A stretch of DNA of 53,235 bases from Acidithiobacillus sp. (GCF_027322205.1 NZ_DAHVHY010000005.1:1-53235); one strand, 5' to 3'; shown: positions 8,891 through 19,259, counted from the stretch's first letter. Notes: a model not told the origin generated them from the sequence alone. Numbers and translations are program-made.

Positions 8891-9955
8891 ATGGACCAGA
8901 GCCAGACCTTACAGGCGATCGTGCAGGAGGCCCACGCCAGATCCCGGCCCCTCGCCATTCGCGGCGGCGGGAGCAAGGCGTTCTATGGCCGCCAAACGCC
9001 GGAATGCGATCGGCTCGATCTCAGCGGCCATCAGGGCATCGTCGACTACGCGCCCAATGAACTCTTCATCACCTTGCGCGCGGGTACACCTTTGCAGGTA
9101 CTCGAAGCACAACTGTCGGAAGCCGGACAGATACTGCCCTTTGAACCCCCGCACTTCGGACCCGCCGCGACCATCGGCGGCACGCTGGCCTGCGGTTTTT
9201 CCGGTCCGCGCCGCCCCTACGCCGGGTCGGCCCGCGACACGGTGCTGGGCATGCGCATCCTCAACGGGCAGGGCGAAATCCTGCGCTTTGGCGGGCAGGT
9301 CATGAAAAATGTCGCCGGTTATGATGTTTCCCGCTTGATGGTGGGCGCGCTCGGCACCTTGGGCGTCCTGCTCGAGGTGAGCCTCAAGGTGCTGCCGCGT
9401 CCCGATCATGCCGTGACTCTGGTGCAGCGGGTGGACCCCGCCACCGCCGTCCAGCGCATGAATCTCTGGGCTGGACAACCCCTGCCGCTCTCCGCTACGG
9501 CGTATGATGGCGAGCACCTGTATATACGTCTTTCCGGCACCGGAAGCGCCGTGCGGGCGGCACAGACCCGGCTGGGTGGCGAAAGGTTGCCCGATGCCGA
9601 GGCGGCAGCCTTCTGGGTGGCCCTGCGCGAACAGCGGCACGTTTTTTTTCAGGGGGATGCGCCCTTGTGGCGTCTGGCCGTTGCCCCGGCCACACCGCCC
9701 TTGCCTCTCGCGGGCCAGACCCTCGTCGAATGGGGCGGCGGTCAGCGCTGGCTGCGTGGTGTCCGCGATGCGACGGCCTTGCGGCAGTTGGTGGCGGAGC
9801 ACGGTGGTCACGCCACCCTTTTTCGCGGCGGCGATCGCCACGATGAGGTCTTTCATCCCCTCACACCACCGCTGCTGGCCGTACAACAACGGCTCAAAGC
9901 GGCCTTCGACCCGCGCGCCGTCCTCAATCCCGGCCATCTTTACGTCGTCCTCTGA
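8891..9955 (+). CDS. glcE: Glycolate oxidase FAD-binding subunit GlcE
   Basis: LAIRGGGSKAFYGRQTPECDRLDLSGHQGIVDYAPNELFITLRAGTPL; order glcD-glcE-glcF. Start reassigned from track ORF 8624 to ATG 8891. Confidence 0.93.
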   Translation: MDQSQTLQAIVQEAHARSRPLAIRGGGSKAFYGRQTPECDRLDLSGHQGIVDYAPNELFITLRAGTPLQVLEAQLSEAGQILPFEPPHFGPAATIGGTLACGFSGPRRPYAGSARDTVLGMRILNGQGEILRFGGQVMKNVAGYDVSRLMVGALGTLGVLLEVSLKVLPRPDHAVTLVQRVDPATAVQRMNLWAGQPLPLSATAYDGEHLYIRLSGTGSAVRAAQTRLGGERLPDAEAAAFWVALREQRHVFFQGDAPLWRLAVAPATPPLPLAGQTLVEWGGGQRWLRGVRDATALRQLVAEHGGHATLFRGGDRHDEVFHPLTPPLLAVQQRLKAAFDPRAVLNPGHLYVVL

Positions 9956-9964
9956 GGCTCGCCC

Positions 9965-11230
9965 ATGCAAACCCACATCGCCCCCCGCTTTCAGAATGAC
10001 CCCAGCGTGACCGAGGCCGACGCCATTCTGCGCAGTTGCGTCCATTGCGGCTTTTGCACCGCCACCTGTCCCACCTACCAAATTCTCGGTGACGAACTGG
10101 ATGGTCCGCGCGGCCGCATCTATCTCATCAAGGAATTCTTCGCCGGTGCCCCGGCCACGGAACACACCCTGAAGCATTTGGACCGCTGTCTCACCTGCCG
10201 CGCCTGCGAAACCACCTGTCCTTCCGGCGTGCGCTACGCGCGGCTGGCGGAAATCGGTCGCGCGCATATTGAGGCAGAAGTGGGTCGCCCGGCACTGGAG
10301 CGGCTGAAGCGCCGCCTGCTGCGTGCTATCGTCCCCCATCCCGAGCGCTTCCGGCTGCTGGTACAATTCGGCGATGCTTGCAAACCTCTGCTGCCGGAAG
10401 CCTTGGCGCGCAAGGTCCCAGCCCTGCCCAAACCCTTGCCGGCCAGATCCACCGTCTTGAAACCGGCCCACCAACGGCGGGTCATCGCCCTCGCCGGCTG
10501 CGTACAAAGCGTGATGACTCCGGCGACAGGGGCGGCGCTGGAACAACTACTCGGCACCCTCGGTATCGCTGCAGAGGTTCCGGCCAGCGCCGGCTGCTGT
10601 GGTGCCCTCAGCCTGCACCTCGGCGCCCACAGCGAAGCCCACGACTACATGCGTCGCAACATCGACGCCTGGTGGCCGCTGATCGAGGCTGGCGCTGAAG
10701 CCATTCTGGTCAGCGCCAGCGGCTGCGGCAGTATGGTCAAGGAATATGGGGAGGCGCTGCAAAACGATCCGGACTATGCCGAAAAGGCCGCGCGCGTCGC
10801 CGCTCTGGCCCGCGACCCCAGTGAATGGCTTCTGGAACGCGCCGGAGAAATCCCTTTCGTGGCCGCGGATCGCGGCACCGTCGCCTTCCACGCCCCCTGT
10901 TCCCTGCAACACGCCCAGCGCTTGCAAGGCGGGGTCGAAATGCTCCTGCAACGAGCCGGTTACCGCTTGACCAGGGTCCGCGACGGTCATCTTTGTTGTG
11001 GCTCGGCGGGCACTTACTCTATTTTGCAGCCGGTGCTGTCCCAGCAGCTGCGCAATCAGAAATTGGAGGCTTTGCAGGCAGAGCAGCCGGATTGTATCGC
11101 CACGGCCAATGTCGGCTGCCAGATGCACCTGCAAAGCGGCAGTGAGACTCCGGTTCGTCATTGGCTGGAACTGTGTGCCGAGGCATTGGCACCCGCTGGA
11201 AGAGAGAGTGTTTCCTCAACTCAGCCGTAG
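9965..11230 (+). CDS. glcF: Glycolate oxidase iron-sulfur subunit GlcF
   Basis: Two CxxCxxCxxxCP motifs (CVHCGFCTATCPTY; CLTCRACETTCPSG) and CCG-domain repeats (SAGCCGALS; LCCGSAGTYS). Confidence 0.95.
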   Translation: MQTHIAPRFQNDPSVTEADAILRSCVHCGFCTATCPTYQILGDELDGPRGRIYLIKEFFAGAPATEHTLKHLDRCLTCRACETTCPSGVRYARLAEIGRAHIEAEVGRPALERLKRRLLRAIVPHPERFRLLVQFGDACKPLLPEALARKVPALPKPLPARSTVLKPAHQRRVIALAGCVQSVMTPATGAALEQLLGTLGIAAEVPASAGCCGALSLHLGAHSEAHDYMRRNIDAWWPLIEAGAEAILVSASGCGSMVKEYGEALQNDPDYAEKAARVAALARDPSEWLLERAGEIPFVAADRGTVAFHAPCSLQHAQRLQGGVEMLLQRAGYRLTRVRDGHLCCGSAGTYSILQPVLSQQLRNQKLEALQAEQPDCIATANVGCQMHLQSGSETPVRHWLELCAEALAPAGRESVSSTQP

Positions 11231-12130
11231 CCACCCCTTGCGGTAAAACACCCAGGCCGTCAGCACTTCCACCAGCACTAGCCCGCCGGTCACCGCCGCA
11301 AAGCCATAACGCCAGTGTGGAAAAGGCCCCAGCGGCACGTTCATGGCTGCGGCACCCGGAATAAAGAGCGGAATCGTCGCGAGAATGATCAGCGCCGCCA
11401 TGAATTTGAAGAGGTGGTTCACGTTGTTGTGCACCACATAAGCATAAGACTCCAGCAGTTCATTGATGGTCGCCTGATCACTGTCCACCTGATCCCGCAC
11501 CTGGGACAGTTCGATGCGGGTATCTTCATGAATTTCCACCAGGTCAGCATCCTCGCTGGGGAGAAAATGACCGATTTCACTGACCACGTACTCCAGTTGC
11601 AGCAGGCCCAGATCCAGCGCCAGCAGGCGGTCATTGATGTCCAGACCGCGATACACCACGTCATGCCGTTGCGCCTGGCGCAGATCCCGTTCCACCACGG
11701 CCATCTCCCGGGCCACTGAACGCGCGGTGGGCAGATAATTGCGGGTGACTTCGGCGATGATGCGCAGTACCAGCTCCCAGCGTTTACTCGGTTTCTGCGG
11801 ATCAATCAGGTGGCTCAGGAAGGGAATCTCCCGCTCGGCCAGGGTGACAAAATAGCCGGGCACGAAATACAAACTCAGGGGCACCAGCGTGAATTGTCCT
11901 GCTGCACCTTCTTTCGGTAGTGGCACCTGGAATTGCAAAGAAATCAACCGTTCTTCTTTGATCAGCGGGCGCGATGCCTCGCCTTCCAGGCGTTTGCGCA
12001 GGAAGCTCTCGGGGATGTCCAGGGTCGTCGCCGCCTGGGTCAGTTCGCTGGCCGAGGGGGCGACCAATGCCATCCAGCTCCGCCGGTTGGCGTTTCCGGA
12101 CAGCAGAGAATCGCGGGTGATGCGCATCAT
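11216..12130 (-). CDS. CorA-family transporter-like protein, AMN variant
   Basis: YAYVVHNNVNHLFKFMAALIILATIPLFIPGAAAMNVPLGP; two C-terminal TM helices; AMN in place of GMN. Confidence 0.85.
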   Translation of the reverse strand: MMRITRDSLLSGNANRRSWMALVAPSASELTQAATTLDIPESFLRKRLEGEASRPLIKEERLISLQFQVPLPKEGAAGQFTLVPLSLYFVPGYFVTLAEREIPFLSHLIDPQKPSKRWELVLRIIAEVTRNYLPTARSVAREMAVVERDLRQAQRHDVVYRGLDINDRLLALDLGLLQLEYVVSEIGHFLPSEDADLVEIHEDTRIELSQVRDQVDSDQATINELLESYAYVVHNNVNHLFKFMAALIILATIPLFIPGAAAMNVPLGPFPHWRYGFAAVTGGLVLVEVLTAWVFYRKGWLRLS

Positions 12131-12140
12131 GGGGCGGCCC

Positions 12141-13040
12141 TCACATGGAAAAAAAGCCGTGTTTACGCGCCCAGCGCGCGAACAACCAGGTTACGCCGAA
12201 GACATAGGCGATTAATCCGAACCAGAGATAATGCCAATGCTCAAGAGGCAGGGGCGTCATCATGTGCCAGGGCATGATGAAAGCGATGGGCATCATGAGC
12301 AGGGCCAGCCATACCGTCATCACCTTCATCACCGTATGGGCATTGTTCTGGACAATGCCATTATAGGCATTGGTTACCGCCAGGTAGCGCTCATGAATCA
12401 GATTCACACCCTCTTCTATCCGGCGCTGTTCACGCAGCGCCGCGTCCAGCAACGGATAGGCCGGCGATTCACCGGCTGTGGCACGCAGCGCATCGCGGAG
12501 AATAAGGCCGGTTTCCCGCAGGGCGATAACCAGTTCGCCGAGGTCCCGATTCAGGACCACAATCTGGCGCAGTTCGACGTTACTCATGGAGGTTTTGAGG
12601 GCCATGCGCAGCTCCTGCAAACGTTCCACCAGCACCCGTGCTACCCGTTCGTGGCTATAGATGACATTCAGCAGCACGCGTTGCAGAACTTCGCCCACAG
12701 CGGTTTGCCGTAACTCGCCCAGCCAGTCCTGCTGCAACGGCTGGATCAGCGCTTCCTCGCCCAGAATCGCCAGACTCCGTGGCGTATGATGCAGGGTCAG
12801 GTGCGCCATCCGCGCTACCGTGCCGAACTGCGCATCTTTTTCCAGCAGGGCTACGGGCAGGCGCAGGGTCATTTCATCATGGTGACAATAAAGACGTTGT
12901 TCTACGCAGTGCCGCAGCGCGGCTTCTAATTGCGGGCACCGATTCACCTGCTCCGGCGTCAGCAGAAAAAGCCCTTCTGCCGTATAGCGTTCGGCGGCGA
13001 TCCAGGTCCCTTCCGTCTTATCGTAAAATTGACAACTCAT
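12141..13040 (-). CDS. CorA-family-like protein with degenerate selectivity motif
   Basis: YNGIVQNNAHTVMKVMTVWLALLMMPIAFIMPWHMMTPLPLEHW aligns with the CorA TM region, but no GMN. Confidence 0.8.
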   Translation of the reverse strand: MSCQFYDKTEGTWIAAERYTAEGLFLLTPEQVNRCPQLEAALRHCVEQRLYCHHDEMTLRLPVALLEKDAQFGTVARMAHLTLHHTPRSLAILGEEALIQPLQQDWLGELRQTAVGEVLQRVLLNVIYSHERVARVLVERLQELRMALKTSMSNVELRQIVVLNRDLGELVIALRETGLILRDALRATAGESPAYPLLDAALREQRRIEEGVNLIHERYLAVTNAYNGIVQNNAHTVMKVMTVWLALLMMPIAFIMPWHMMTPLPLEHWHYLWFGLIAYVFGVTWLFARWARKHGFFSM

Positions 13041-13049
13041 GGCGCGCGC

Positions 13050-13991
13050 TCAGATCCAGTCTTTCTTGCGGAAGATCATGAACAGCATCCCGGATACCGC
13101 AAATCCGCCCCCCATGAGCACCGGCCACGCATAGATCCAATTCTGCAGGGGCAGGGGTACGTTCATCCCGTAGATGCTCGCCACCGTTGCCGGGGCCGCC
13201 ACGACCACGGTCCAGGCCGTGATGATTTTCAGGGTGTTGCTGATATTGTTTTGCAATACGCCGACATAGGCATCCATCATATTGGTAATGGTGGAGGCGT
13301 AAATTTCGGTCATGTCTCGCGCCTGCTGAAGATCGATGAGGGCGTCGGCGATGTCTTCCAGATCGCCCTCGTCCTGTTTGAGCAGCGGCAGGCGCATGGT
13401 TTGCTGAGCGACGGAGATATTACCTTTGAGCGCCGAAGAAAAGAGGATGAGGCTCTTATTGAGCGCGAGAAGTCGAAAGAATTCATTGTTATTCTGAGAG
13501 TTGCGAAGTATTTTCTCGGTTGCGGCAATTTCGGCGTTGATAATGCGCAGGGCGCGCAGATAGTCCCTGGCGATGGCCTGAAAAATCTCCGCCAGCAGCC
13601 CGCGCACATGCAGGGCCTTACCGCGCTGGCGCTGCCCGCGCAACTCGTCCCAGAGGGCAAGGGGCTGGGCGCTGGCCGTCACCATCTGCTGGGGCAGGAG
13701 CCAGAGTCCCACGGGCAGGGTACGGAAGCGCAGTTCGGCGGCGGCCTGCATGGGGGCGGGCACCTTGAGAATGATCAGGGCGATGTCGCCCTCCCGCTCC
13801 AGACGCGGGCGCTCATCCTCATCGGAAACGTCCTGAAACAGATAATCCGGTACCTGCAAATGCTGGGCGACAAAATCCAGCTCCGCGGTCGTCGGCGCCA
13901 CCACCTGAATCCAGGTGGCGCTCGGTGGCCACTGGAAGTCGGCGGTGACTTTCAGTTCAGCGTCCGTCTTTTCGTTAAACCAATGCAGCAT
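13050..13991 (-). CDS. CorA-family magnesium/divalent metal transporter (canonical GMN)
   Basis: VGVLQNNISNTLKIITAWTVVVAAPATVASIYGMNVPLPLQNW. Confidence 0.92.
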   Translation of the reverse strand: MLHWFNEKTDAELKVTADFQWPPSATWIQVVAPTTAELDFVAQHLQVPDYLFQDVSDEDERPRLEREGDIALIILKVPAPMQAAAELRFRTLPVGLWLLPQQMVTASAQPLALWDELRGQRQRGKALHVRGLLAEIFQAIARDYLRALRIINAEIAATEKILRNSQNNNEFFRLLALNKSLILFSSALKGNISVAQQTMRLPLLKQDEGDLEDIADALIDLQQARDMTEIYASTITNMMDAYVGVLQNNISNTLKIITAWTVVVAAPATVASIYGMNVPLPLQNWIYAWPVLMGGGFAVSGMLFMIFRKKDWI

Positions 13992-14021
13992 TCCGTCCCC
14001 TCCGTGCGTCCGTCAGCCCGT

Positions 14022-14954
14022 TCATATCCAGCCTTTCCGCTTGAAAATCAGTGCCAGTCCGGTAGAAATGCTCGCCCCCAGACCCAGCACGACCCAAAAA
14101 ATCCAGTCGGTCTTCTGAAACGGCAGGGTCGTATTCACCCCGTAGAGGGTCGCCAGCAGACTCGGCACATAAAAGATCATGGCCAGCACCGTCACCACCT
14201 TCAGGCCATGATTGATGTTGTTCTGCACCATGCCGGCGTAGGCGTCCATCATCGACGTACTGGTTCCGGCATAGACCCGCGCCCGCTCATGGGCCACCTG
14301 CAATTCCAGCAGAGCCGTGTCGATCTGCCGGGTGGCGGGCAGATCGTCGCGGATTTCCGGCAGGCGGGAAATCTTGAAGGCCGTGGCGATATTGCCTACC
14401 AGTGCCACCTCAAAGCGGGTCAGACTTTTGCTGATCTCCAGCAGGGTAAAAAAGTCGCCATTGCTCTGGGTCCAGTCCAGTTGCTGCTCGTTATCGTGGA
14501 TGGCGGCATTGAGCTGATGCAGGGCGTCTTCGTAGCTCTGCGCCAGAATCTTGAGGATGGCGGCGAGAATTTCGACACTTTCCGGTGGGCTGGAAAGATG
14601 CTCCATCTGCGCGAAAAAAGGCGATAATGGCGCAAAATCCCGGGCCAGCACCGTGGTAATCCGGTTTCCTTGCAGGATGATGCCCAAGGGCCGTTGTTCC
14701 CAGCTATCGACACCCGCGTCATCCCCCTTCACCGGGAATTGCAACGTAATGAAGACGCGCGCGCCATCGCGACGCAGCCAGGAGCGCTCATCGGGGTCGA
14801 GGATGTCCTGGGCAAAGTCCCAGTCGTCCGCCAACTGCCCCGCCCGTTGCCAGTCCGCCGGCAGCGGTGCCGTGAGATGCTGCCAGCCGCCTGCCGCCGC
14901 CGGTTCGGGCGCCGACGTCAGGGCTTGCGGATCTGCTGGCAGGGACACATCCAT
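14022..14954 (-). CDS. CorA-family transporter, GVN variant
   Basis: YAGMVQNNINHGLKVVTVLAMIFYVPSLLATLYGVNTTLPFQK. Confidence 0.9.
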   Translation of the reverse strand: MDVSLPADPQALTSAPEPAAAGGWQHLTAPLPADWQRAGQLADDWDFAQDILDPDERSWLRRDGARVFITLQFPVKGDDAGVDSWEQRPLGIILQGNRITTVLARDFAPLSPFFAQMEHLSSPPESVEILAAILKILAQSYEDALHQLNAAIHDNEQQLDWTQSNGDFFTLLEISKSLTRFEVALVGNIATAFKISRLPEIRDDLPATRQIDTALLELQVAHERARVYAGTSTSMMDAYAGMVQNNINHGLKVVTVLAMIFYVPSLLATLYGVNTTLPFQKTDWIFWVVLGLGASISTGLALIFKRKGWI

Positions 14955-15037
14955 GATGCTCTCCAGATCAGAAGCGGGCTATTTCGGCGCCAGTGCCCGG
15001 AATCAGCGCTTATGGAGAGCGCCGCATGCCGTGACCC

Positions 15038-15066
15038 TTGGACCGCAGGACGGAGCCTTTTATACT
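15038..15066 (+). promoter_or_regulatory. Putative sigma70 promoter TTGGAC-N17-TATACT upstream of moaB
   Basis: -35 at 15038-15043, -10 at 15061-15066, 17-bp spacer; GTG start of moaB at 15101. Confidence 0.6.
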
Positions 15067-15100
15067 GGACTTTCCGTCATCCTGTAAAGGGAATACCGCC

Positions 15101-15643
15101 GTGAGCAGTGCGCAGCAGCCACCCGAAAGCAAAGCCTTTTTACCCCTCGCCATTGCCATCCTCACTGTCTCCGACAGCCGTACGCCGGAAACCGACCAGT
15201 CCGGTGACAAAATTGCCGAACTCGCCAGTCAGGCCGGACACCGGATCGCTGTCCGCCAGATCATCGCCGACGACGCCGAAAGCCTGCGCACGCAACTGCG
15301 TGACTGGATCGCCGACCCCGCCATCGACGTGATCATCGCCACCGGCGGCACCGGTGTCACCGGCCGCGATGTCACCCCCGAAGCCCTCGCCCCCCTCATC
15401 AGCAAGCCCATCCCCGGCTTCGGCGAACTCTTCCGCATGCTCTCCTATCAGGAGATCGGCACCAGCACCATCCAGTCCCGTGCCGAAGCTGCCATCTGCG
15501 ATGGCACCATCGTGTTCCTTCTTCCCGGTTCCACCGGCGGCGTCCGTCTCGGCATGGAGGCCATCATCATCCCACAACTGGATATCCGGCACCGCCCTTG
15601 CAACCTCAGCGAACTGCTGCCGCGCATCCGCCACGAGCAGTGA
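15101..15643 (+). CDS. moaB: Molybdenum cofactor biosynthesis protein MoaB
   Basis: [77 protein letters not shown]. Confidence 0.94.
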   Translation: MSSAQQPPESKAFLPLAIAILTVSDSRTPETDQSGDKIAELASQAGHRIAVRQIIADDAESLRTQLRDWIADPAIDVIIATGGTGVTGRDVTPEALAPLISKPIPGFGELFRMLSYQEIGTSTIQSRAEAAICDGTIVFLLPGSTGGVRLGMEAIIIPQLDIRHRPCNLSELLPRIRHEQ

Positions 15644-15653
15644 GGGTACGGCC

Positions 15654-16193
15654 ATGACAGACGACGAAAAGCGGGCGCACTGGGACGCCTGCTATGCGCA
15701 AGTGGAGGCGGTGGAGCCAGAGCCGCTGCCTTTTTTGACGGCGCATGCGGATTGGCTGCCCGCCAGTGGCCGGGCGCTGGATCTGGCCTGTGGACGGGGC
15801 GGGAATGCGTTGTTTCTGGCACGCCGCGGTCTGGAGACTGAGGCCTGGGACTATGCGGAAAGCGCCGTGGCCGGGCTGCGCGAGCGGGCCGTTGGCTTGC
15901 CCCTGCAGGTGCAATGCCGGGATGTGATTGCCCGGCCACCGGCGCCCGAGTCATTTGCAGTGATCGTGGTTACGCATTTTTTGCACCGGCCGCTGTTCCC
16001 GGCGCTGGCGGCGGCGCTGCGGCCCGGCGGCTTGCTGTTTTATGAGACGTGGGCCGGGGCGTATGCCGGGCGCGGGCCACAGAATATGGCGTATCGGCTG
16101 GGTTTAGGGGAGTTGGCAGGGGCTTTCACGGGGCTGATTTTACTGGAATTGCAGGAGGATGTGGATCGGGCGGCAGGGGTCTGGCGGTGCTAA
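15654..16193 (+). CDS. SAM-dependent class I methyltransferase
   Basis: ALDLACGRGGNALFLARRGLETEAWDYAESAVAGL (SAM-binding motif I); start reassigned to ATG 15654. Confidence 0.85.
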   Translation: MTDDEKRAHWDACYAQVEAVEPEPLPFLTAHADWLPASGRALDLACGRGGNALFLARRGLETEAWDYAESAVAGLRERAVGLPLQVQCRDVIARPPAPESFAVIVVTHFLHRPLFPALAAALRPGGLLFYETWAGAYAGRGPQNMAYRLGLGELAGAFTGLILLELQEDVDRAAGVWRC

Positions 16194-16642
16194 GGCCGCA
16201 CGCTCTGTTTCTCTCCGCCGCCATCCTCCTGGGCGGCTGCGCCACCCAACCGGCCGCGACAACCCGCACGCCAACCCCGAAGCGGGGCATCGCCCACACC
16301 CGTCATGCGACACTAGACTGGGTTGGCACCTATGCGGGTGTGCTCCCCTGCGCAGACTGCCCCGGCGTGCGTGAGGTCATCACGTTAAACAAAGATCACG
16401 CCTATGAGATCACCACCCAATACGTGGGTCGTGGTGACCAGCTTTTTCGGCGCGGGAATGTGTTCTCCTGGATCGATGGCAACACCATCCGGCTGGAGGG
16501 CGTGGGCGCTGGGCCGAAGCTCTACCGTGTCGGCGCGAACCGGCTCACCCAACTGGGTAGGGATGGCCAAGTGATCACAGGCCCCCTCGCGGCGCGTTTT
16601 ATCCTGAAAAAAATTGCCAAAACCCGGCGGAAACGCGGATAA
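16187..16642 (+). CDS. NlpE-like lipoprotein
   Basis: Signal plus lipobox ([12 protein letters not shown]) and NlpE-type [22 protein letters not shown] start overlaps the upstream stop. Confidence 0.72.
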   Translation: MLRPHALFLSAAILLGGCATQPAATTRTPTPKRGIAHTRHATLDWVGTYAGVLPCADCPGVREVITLNKDHAYEITTQYVGRGDQLFRRGNVFSWIDGNTIRLEGVGAGPKLYRVGANRLTQLGRDGQVITGPLAARFILKKIAKTRRKRG

Positions 16643-16649
16643 TCCCGCC

Positions 16650-18524
16650 ATGCAAAATCAATTTGATGTCATCGTCGTTGGCGGCGGTCACGCCGGGACG
16701 GAGGCGGCTGCTGCGGCCGCCCGTTTCGGCGTGCGTACACTCCTGCTCACCCAGAACCTCGACACCATCGGCCAGATGTCCTGCAATCCAGCCATCGGTG
16801 GTATCGGTAAGGGGCATCTGGTCAAAGAAGTCGATGCCCTCGGCGGTATCATGGCCCTCGCCATCGATCAGGCGGGCATCCAGTTCCGCACCCTCAACGC
16901 CAGCAAAGGCCCGGCGGTACGCGCTACCCGCGCCCAGGCCGACCGCAGCCTTTACAAACGCGCGGTGCGGCGCCTGCTCGAAGACATTCCCGCCCTGCAA
17001 CTGTTCCAGGGCATGGTCGGCGATCTGCTCATGGAGGGCGATCAGCTCGCGGGGGTCATCCTCGAAACGGGGCTGGTGCTGCGCGCACCCCAGGTCGTTC
17101 TCACCACGGGGACTTTCCTCGGGGGCCGGGTGCACATGGGCGACCAGAACTACGCCGCCGGCCGGGCCGGCGATCCGCCCAGCAACGCCCTCGCCCAGCG
17201 CCTGCGCGAGATGGCCTTCCCGGTGGCGCGCCTGAAGACCGGTACGCCGCCGCGCATCGACGGTCGCAGCATCGACTATAGCGTGCTGGAGGCGCAGCCC
17301 GGTGACACCCCGCCACCCGCCTTCTCCTTCATGACCCAGCGCATCGCGGTGCCCCAGCGCGCCTGCCATATCACTCATACCAACCTGCGCACCCATGAGA
17401 TCATCGCCGCGAACCTGCACCAGTCGGCCATGTATGGTGGTCATATCCAGTCGGTGGGCCCACGTTACTGCCCGTCCATTGAGGACAAGGTCGTGCGCTT
17501 TGTCGACAAAAGCGCGCACCAGATCTTTCTGGAGCCGGAAGGCCTCGATACCCACGAAGTCTACCCCAATGGCATTTCCACCAGTCTGCCCTTTACCGTG
17601 CAGGTGGAACTGGTGCGCAGTATGCGCGGCCTGGAGAACGCCGTCCTCCTGCGTCCCGGTTATGCCATCGAGTACGACTACCTCGACCCCCGCGACCTCC
17701 ACCTCAGTCTCGAAAGCCAGCGCCTGCCCGGTCTTTTCTGTGCGGGGCAGATCAACGGCACCACCGGCTACGAAGAGGCCGCGGCACAGGGCCTGCTCGC
17801 CGGACTCAACGCCGCCCGCCGCGCCCGTGACCTCGCGGCGTGGACGCCCGGTCGCCATGAGGCCTATCTGGGGGTGATGGTGGATGACCTCGTCACCCGC
17901 GGTCTTGACGAGCCCTACCGCATGTTCACCAGTCGCGCCGAGTATCGCCTGCAACTGCGCGAAGACAATGCCGATTTGCGTCTGACCCCCCATGGCCGGG
18001 CGTTGGGGCTGGTAAATGACGCGCGCTGGACGGCTTTCAGTACCAAGCAGGACATCGTGCAGGCGGAGCGCCGCCGCCTTGAAGGCCTGCGCATCCACCC
18101 CGGTAGCGTCATCGCCGAGCGTATTGCGGCGAAGACGGATCAGTTCCTCTCCCGCGATGTTACCGCCCTCGAACTTCTCCGCCGTCCTGACTGGGATTAC
18201 GTCGGCCTGCTCAACACCCTCGAGCTGCCCCCTTGTACGGATGCCCAGGCCCGGAAGCAACTGGAGATCGAATGTAAATACGCCGGCTACGTCGCCCGCC
18301 AGCACGATGAGATCACCCGCGCCGCGCGCTGGGAGGGTACGGATATCCCTGCCGACATGGACTATGCCGCGGTGCGTGGTCTCTCTAGCGAAGTGCTGCA
18401 GCGCCTCGCCCGCCAGCGGCCCCAGACCATCGGTTTGGCCAGCCGCATCCCTGGTGTGACCCCGGCGGCCATTTCCCTGCTCCTGATCCATGTGAAACGT
18501 CGCGGTCTGCAGCAGGCCGGCTGA
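16650..18524 (+). CDS. mnmG: tRNA uridine-5-carboxymethylaminomethyl modification enzyme MnmG (GidA)
   Basis: [65 protein letters not shown]. Confidence 0.98.
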   Translation: MQNQFDVIVVGGGHAGTEAAAAAARFGVRTLLLTQNLDTIGQMSCNPAIGGIGKGHLVKEVDALGGIMALAIDQAGIQFRTLNASKGPAVRATRAQADRSLYKRAVRRLLEDIPALQLFQGMVGDLLMEGDQLAGVILETGLVLRAPQVVLTTGTFLGGRVHMGDQNYAAGRAGDPPSNALAQRLREMAFPVARLKTGTPPRIDGRSIDYSVLEAQPGDTPPPAFSFMTQRIAVPQRACHITHTNLRTHEIIAANLHQSAMYGGHIQSVGPRYCPSIEDKVVRFVDKSAHQIFLEPEGLDTHEVYPNGISTSLPFTVQVELVRSMRGLENAVLLRPGYAIEYDYLDPRDLHLSLESQRLPGLFCAGQINGTTGYEEAAAQGLLAGLNAARRARDLAAWTPGRHEAYLGVMVDDLVTRGLDEPYRMFTSRAEYRLQLREDNADLRLTPHGRALGLVNDARWTAFSTKQDIVQAERRRLEGLRIHPGSVIAERIAAKTDQFLSRDVTALELLRRPDWDYVGLLNTLELPPCTDAQARKQLEIECKYAGYVARQHDEITRAARWEGTDIPADMDYAAVRGLSSEVLQRLARQRPQTIGLASRIPGVTPAAISLLLIHVKRRGLQQAG

Positions 18525-18529
18525 TCCCG

Positions 18530-19192
18530 ATGGCCAAGCCGGAGATATCTCCGCAGGTACTGCGCGCCCGTCTGGATGCCGGACTGGTGGCCCTCGGCCT
18601 CGACCGAGTTGATGCGGAGCAGCGTAATCTGCTGATCCGCTACCTCGCCCTCCTGCAGCGCTGGAATGCCACCCACAACCTGACGGCGGTGCGCGATCCC
18701 CTGGAGATGGTGCCCCGCCATCTGCTGGACAGCCTGGCGGTGCTACCCTACCTGCCGGAGGGCGCGGTGGCGGATATCGGCAGCGGCGCCGGATTGCCCG
18801 GTATCCCGCTGGCCATTTGCCGCCCGGCGCAACCGTTTACCTTGGTTGAACCGGCGGCGAAGCGGGTAGCCTTCCTCCGCCATGCCATCGCAGATCTTGG
18901 GTTGACCAACGTGCAAGTTGCCCCACAGGGCAGCGAAGATTACCACCCCGATCCCCTCCCGCAAGTCATTATCAGCCGCGCCACCGCGCCCCTCGCCCGT
19001 CTCGACGCCATGACCCGGCACTTGCAGGGTCCGCACACGCGGGTGCTCGCTCAGAAAGGTCCGGGTGTCGAGGCGGAGTTGGCCGACTGGCCCCGTGCCG
19101 CAATCCTCCACATCGCTCGTCAGGAACTCGCTGTCCCCGACCTGCCGCCCCGTCTGCTGCTTTCCTGGTGTGTACCCGTAATCATGCCCTAG
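18530..19192 (+). CDS. rsmG: 16S rRNA (guanine527-N7)-methyltransferase RsmG (GidB)
   Basis: LLQRWNATHNLTAVRDPLEMVPRHLLDSL; DIGSGAGLPGIPLAI; follows mnmG. Confidence 0.96.
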   Translation: MAKPEISPQVLRARLDAGLVALGLDRVDAEQRNLLIRYLALLQRWNATHNLTAVRDPLEMVPRHLLDSLAVLPYLPEGAVADIGSGAGLPGIPLAICRPAQPFTLVEPAAKRVAFLRHAIADLGLTNVQVAPQGSEDYHPDPLPQVIISRATAPLARLDAMTRHLQGPHTRVLAQKGPGVEAELADWPRAAILHIARQELAVPDLPPRLLLSWCVPVIMP

Positions 19193-19259
19193 CCCCCTGC
19201 GCCGCTACGGGGTACTCTAAGGGAAATCATTGTCGAAGATGGAAGTCTATCCAGTCATC

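Noticed and set aside
8909-10546. 545-aa minus-strand ORF
   Set aside because: Shadow ORF antisense to glcE and glcF.
12930-14627. 565-aa plus-strand ORF
   Set aside because: Shadow ORF antisense to the corA genes.
16599-18491. 630-aa minus-strand ORF
   Set aside because: Shadow ORF antisense to mnmG.
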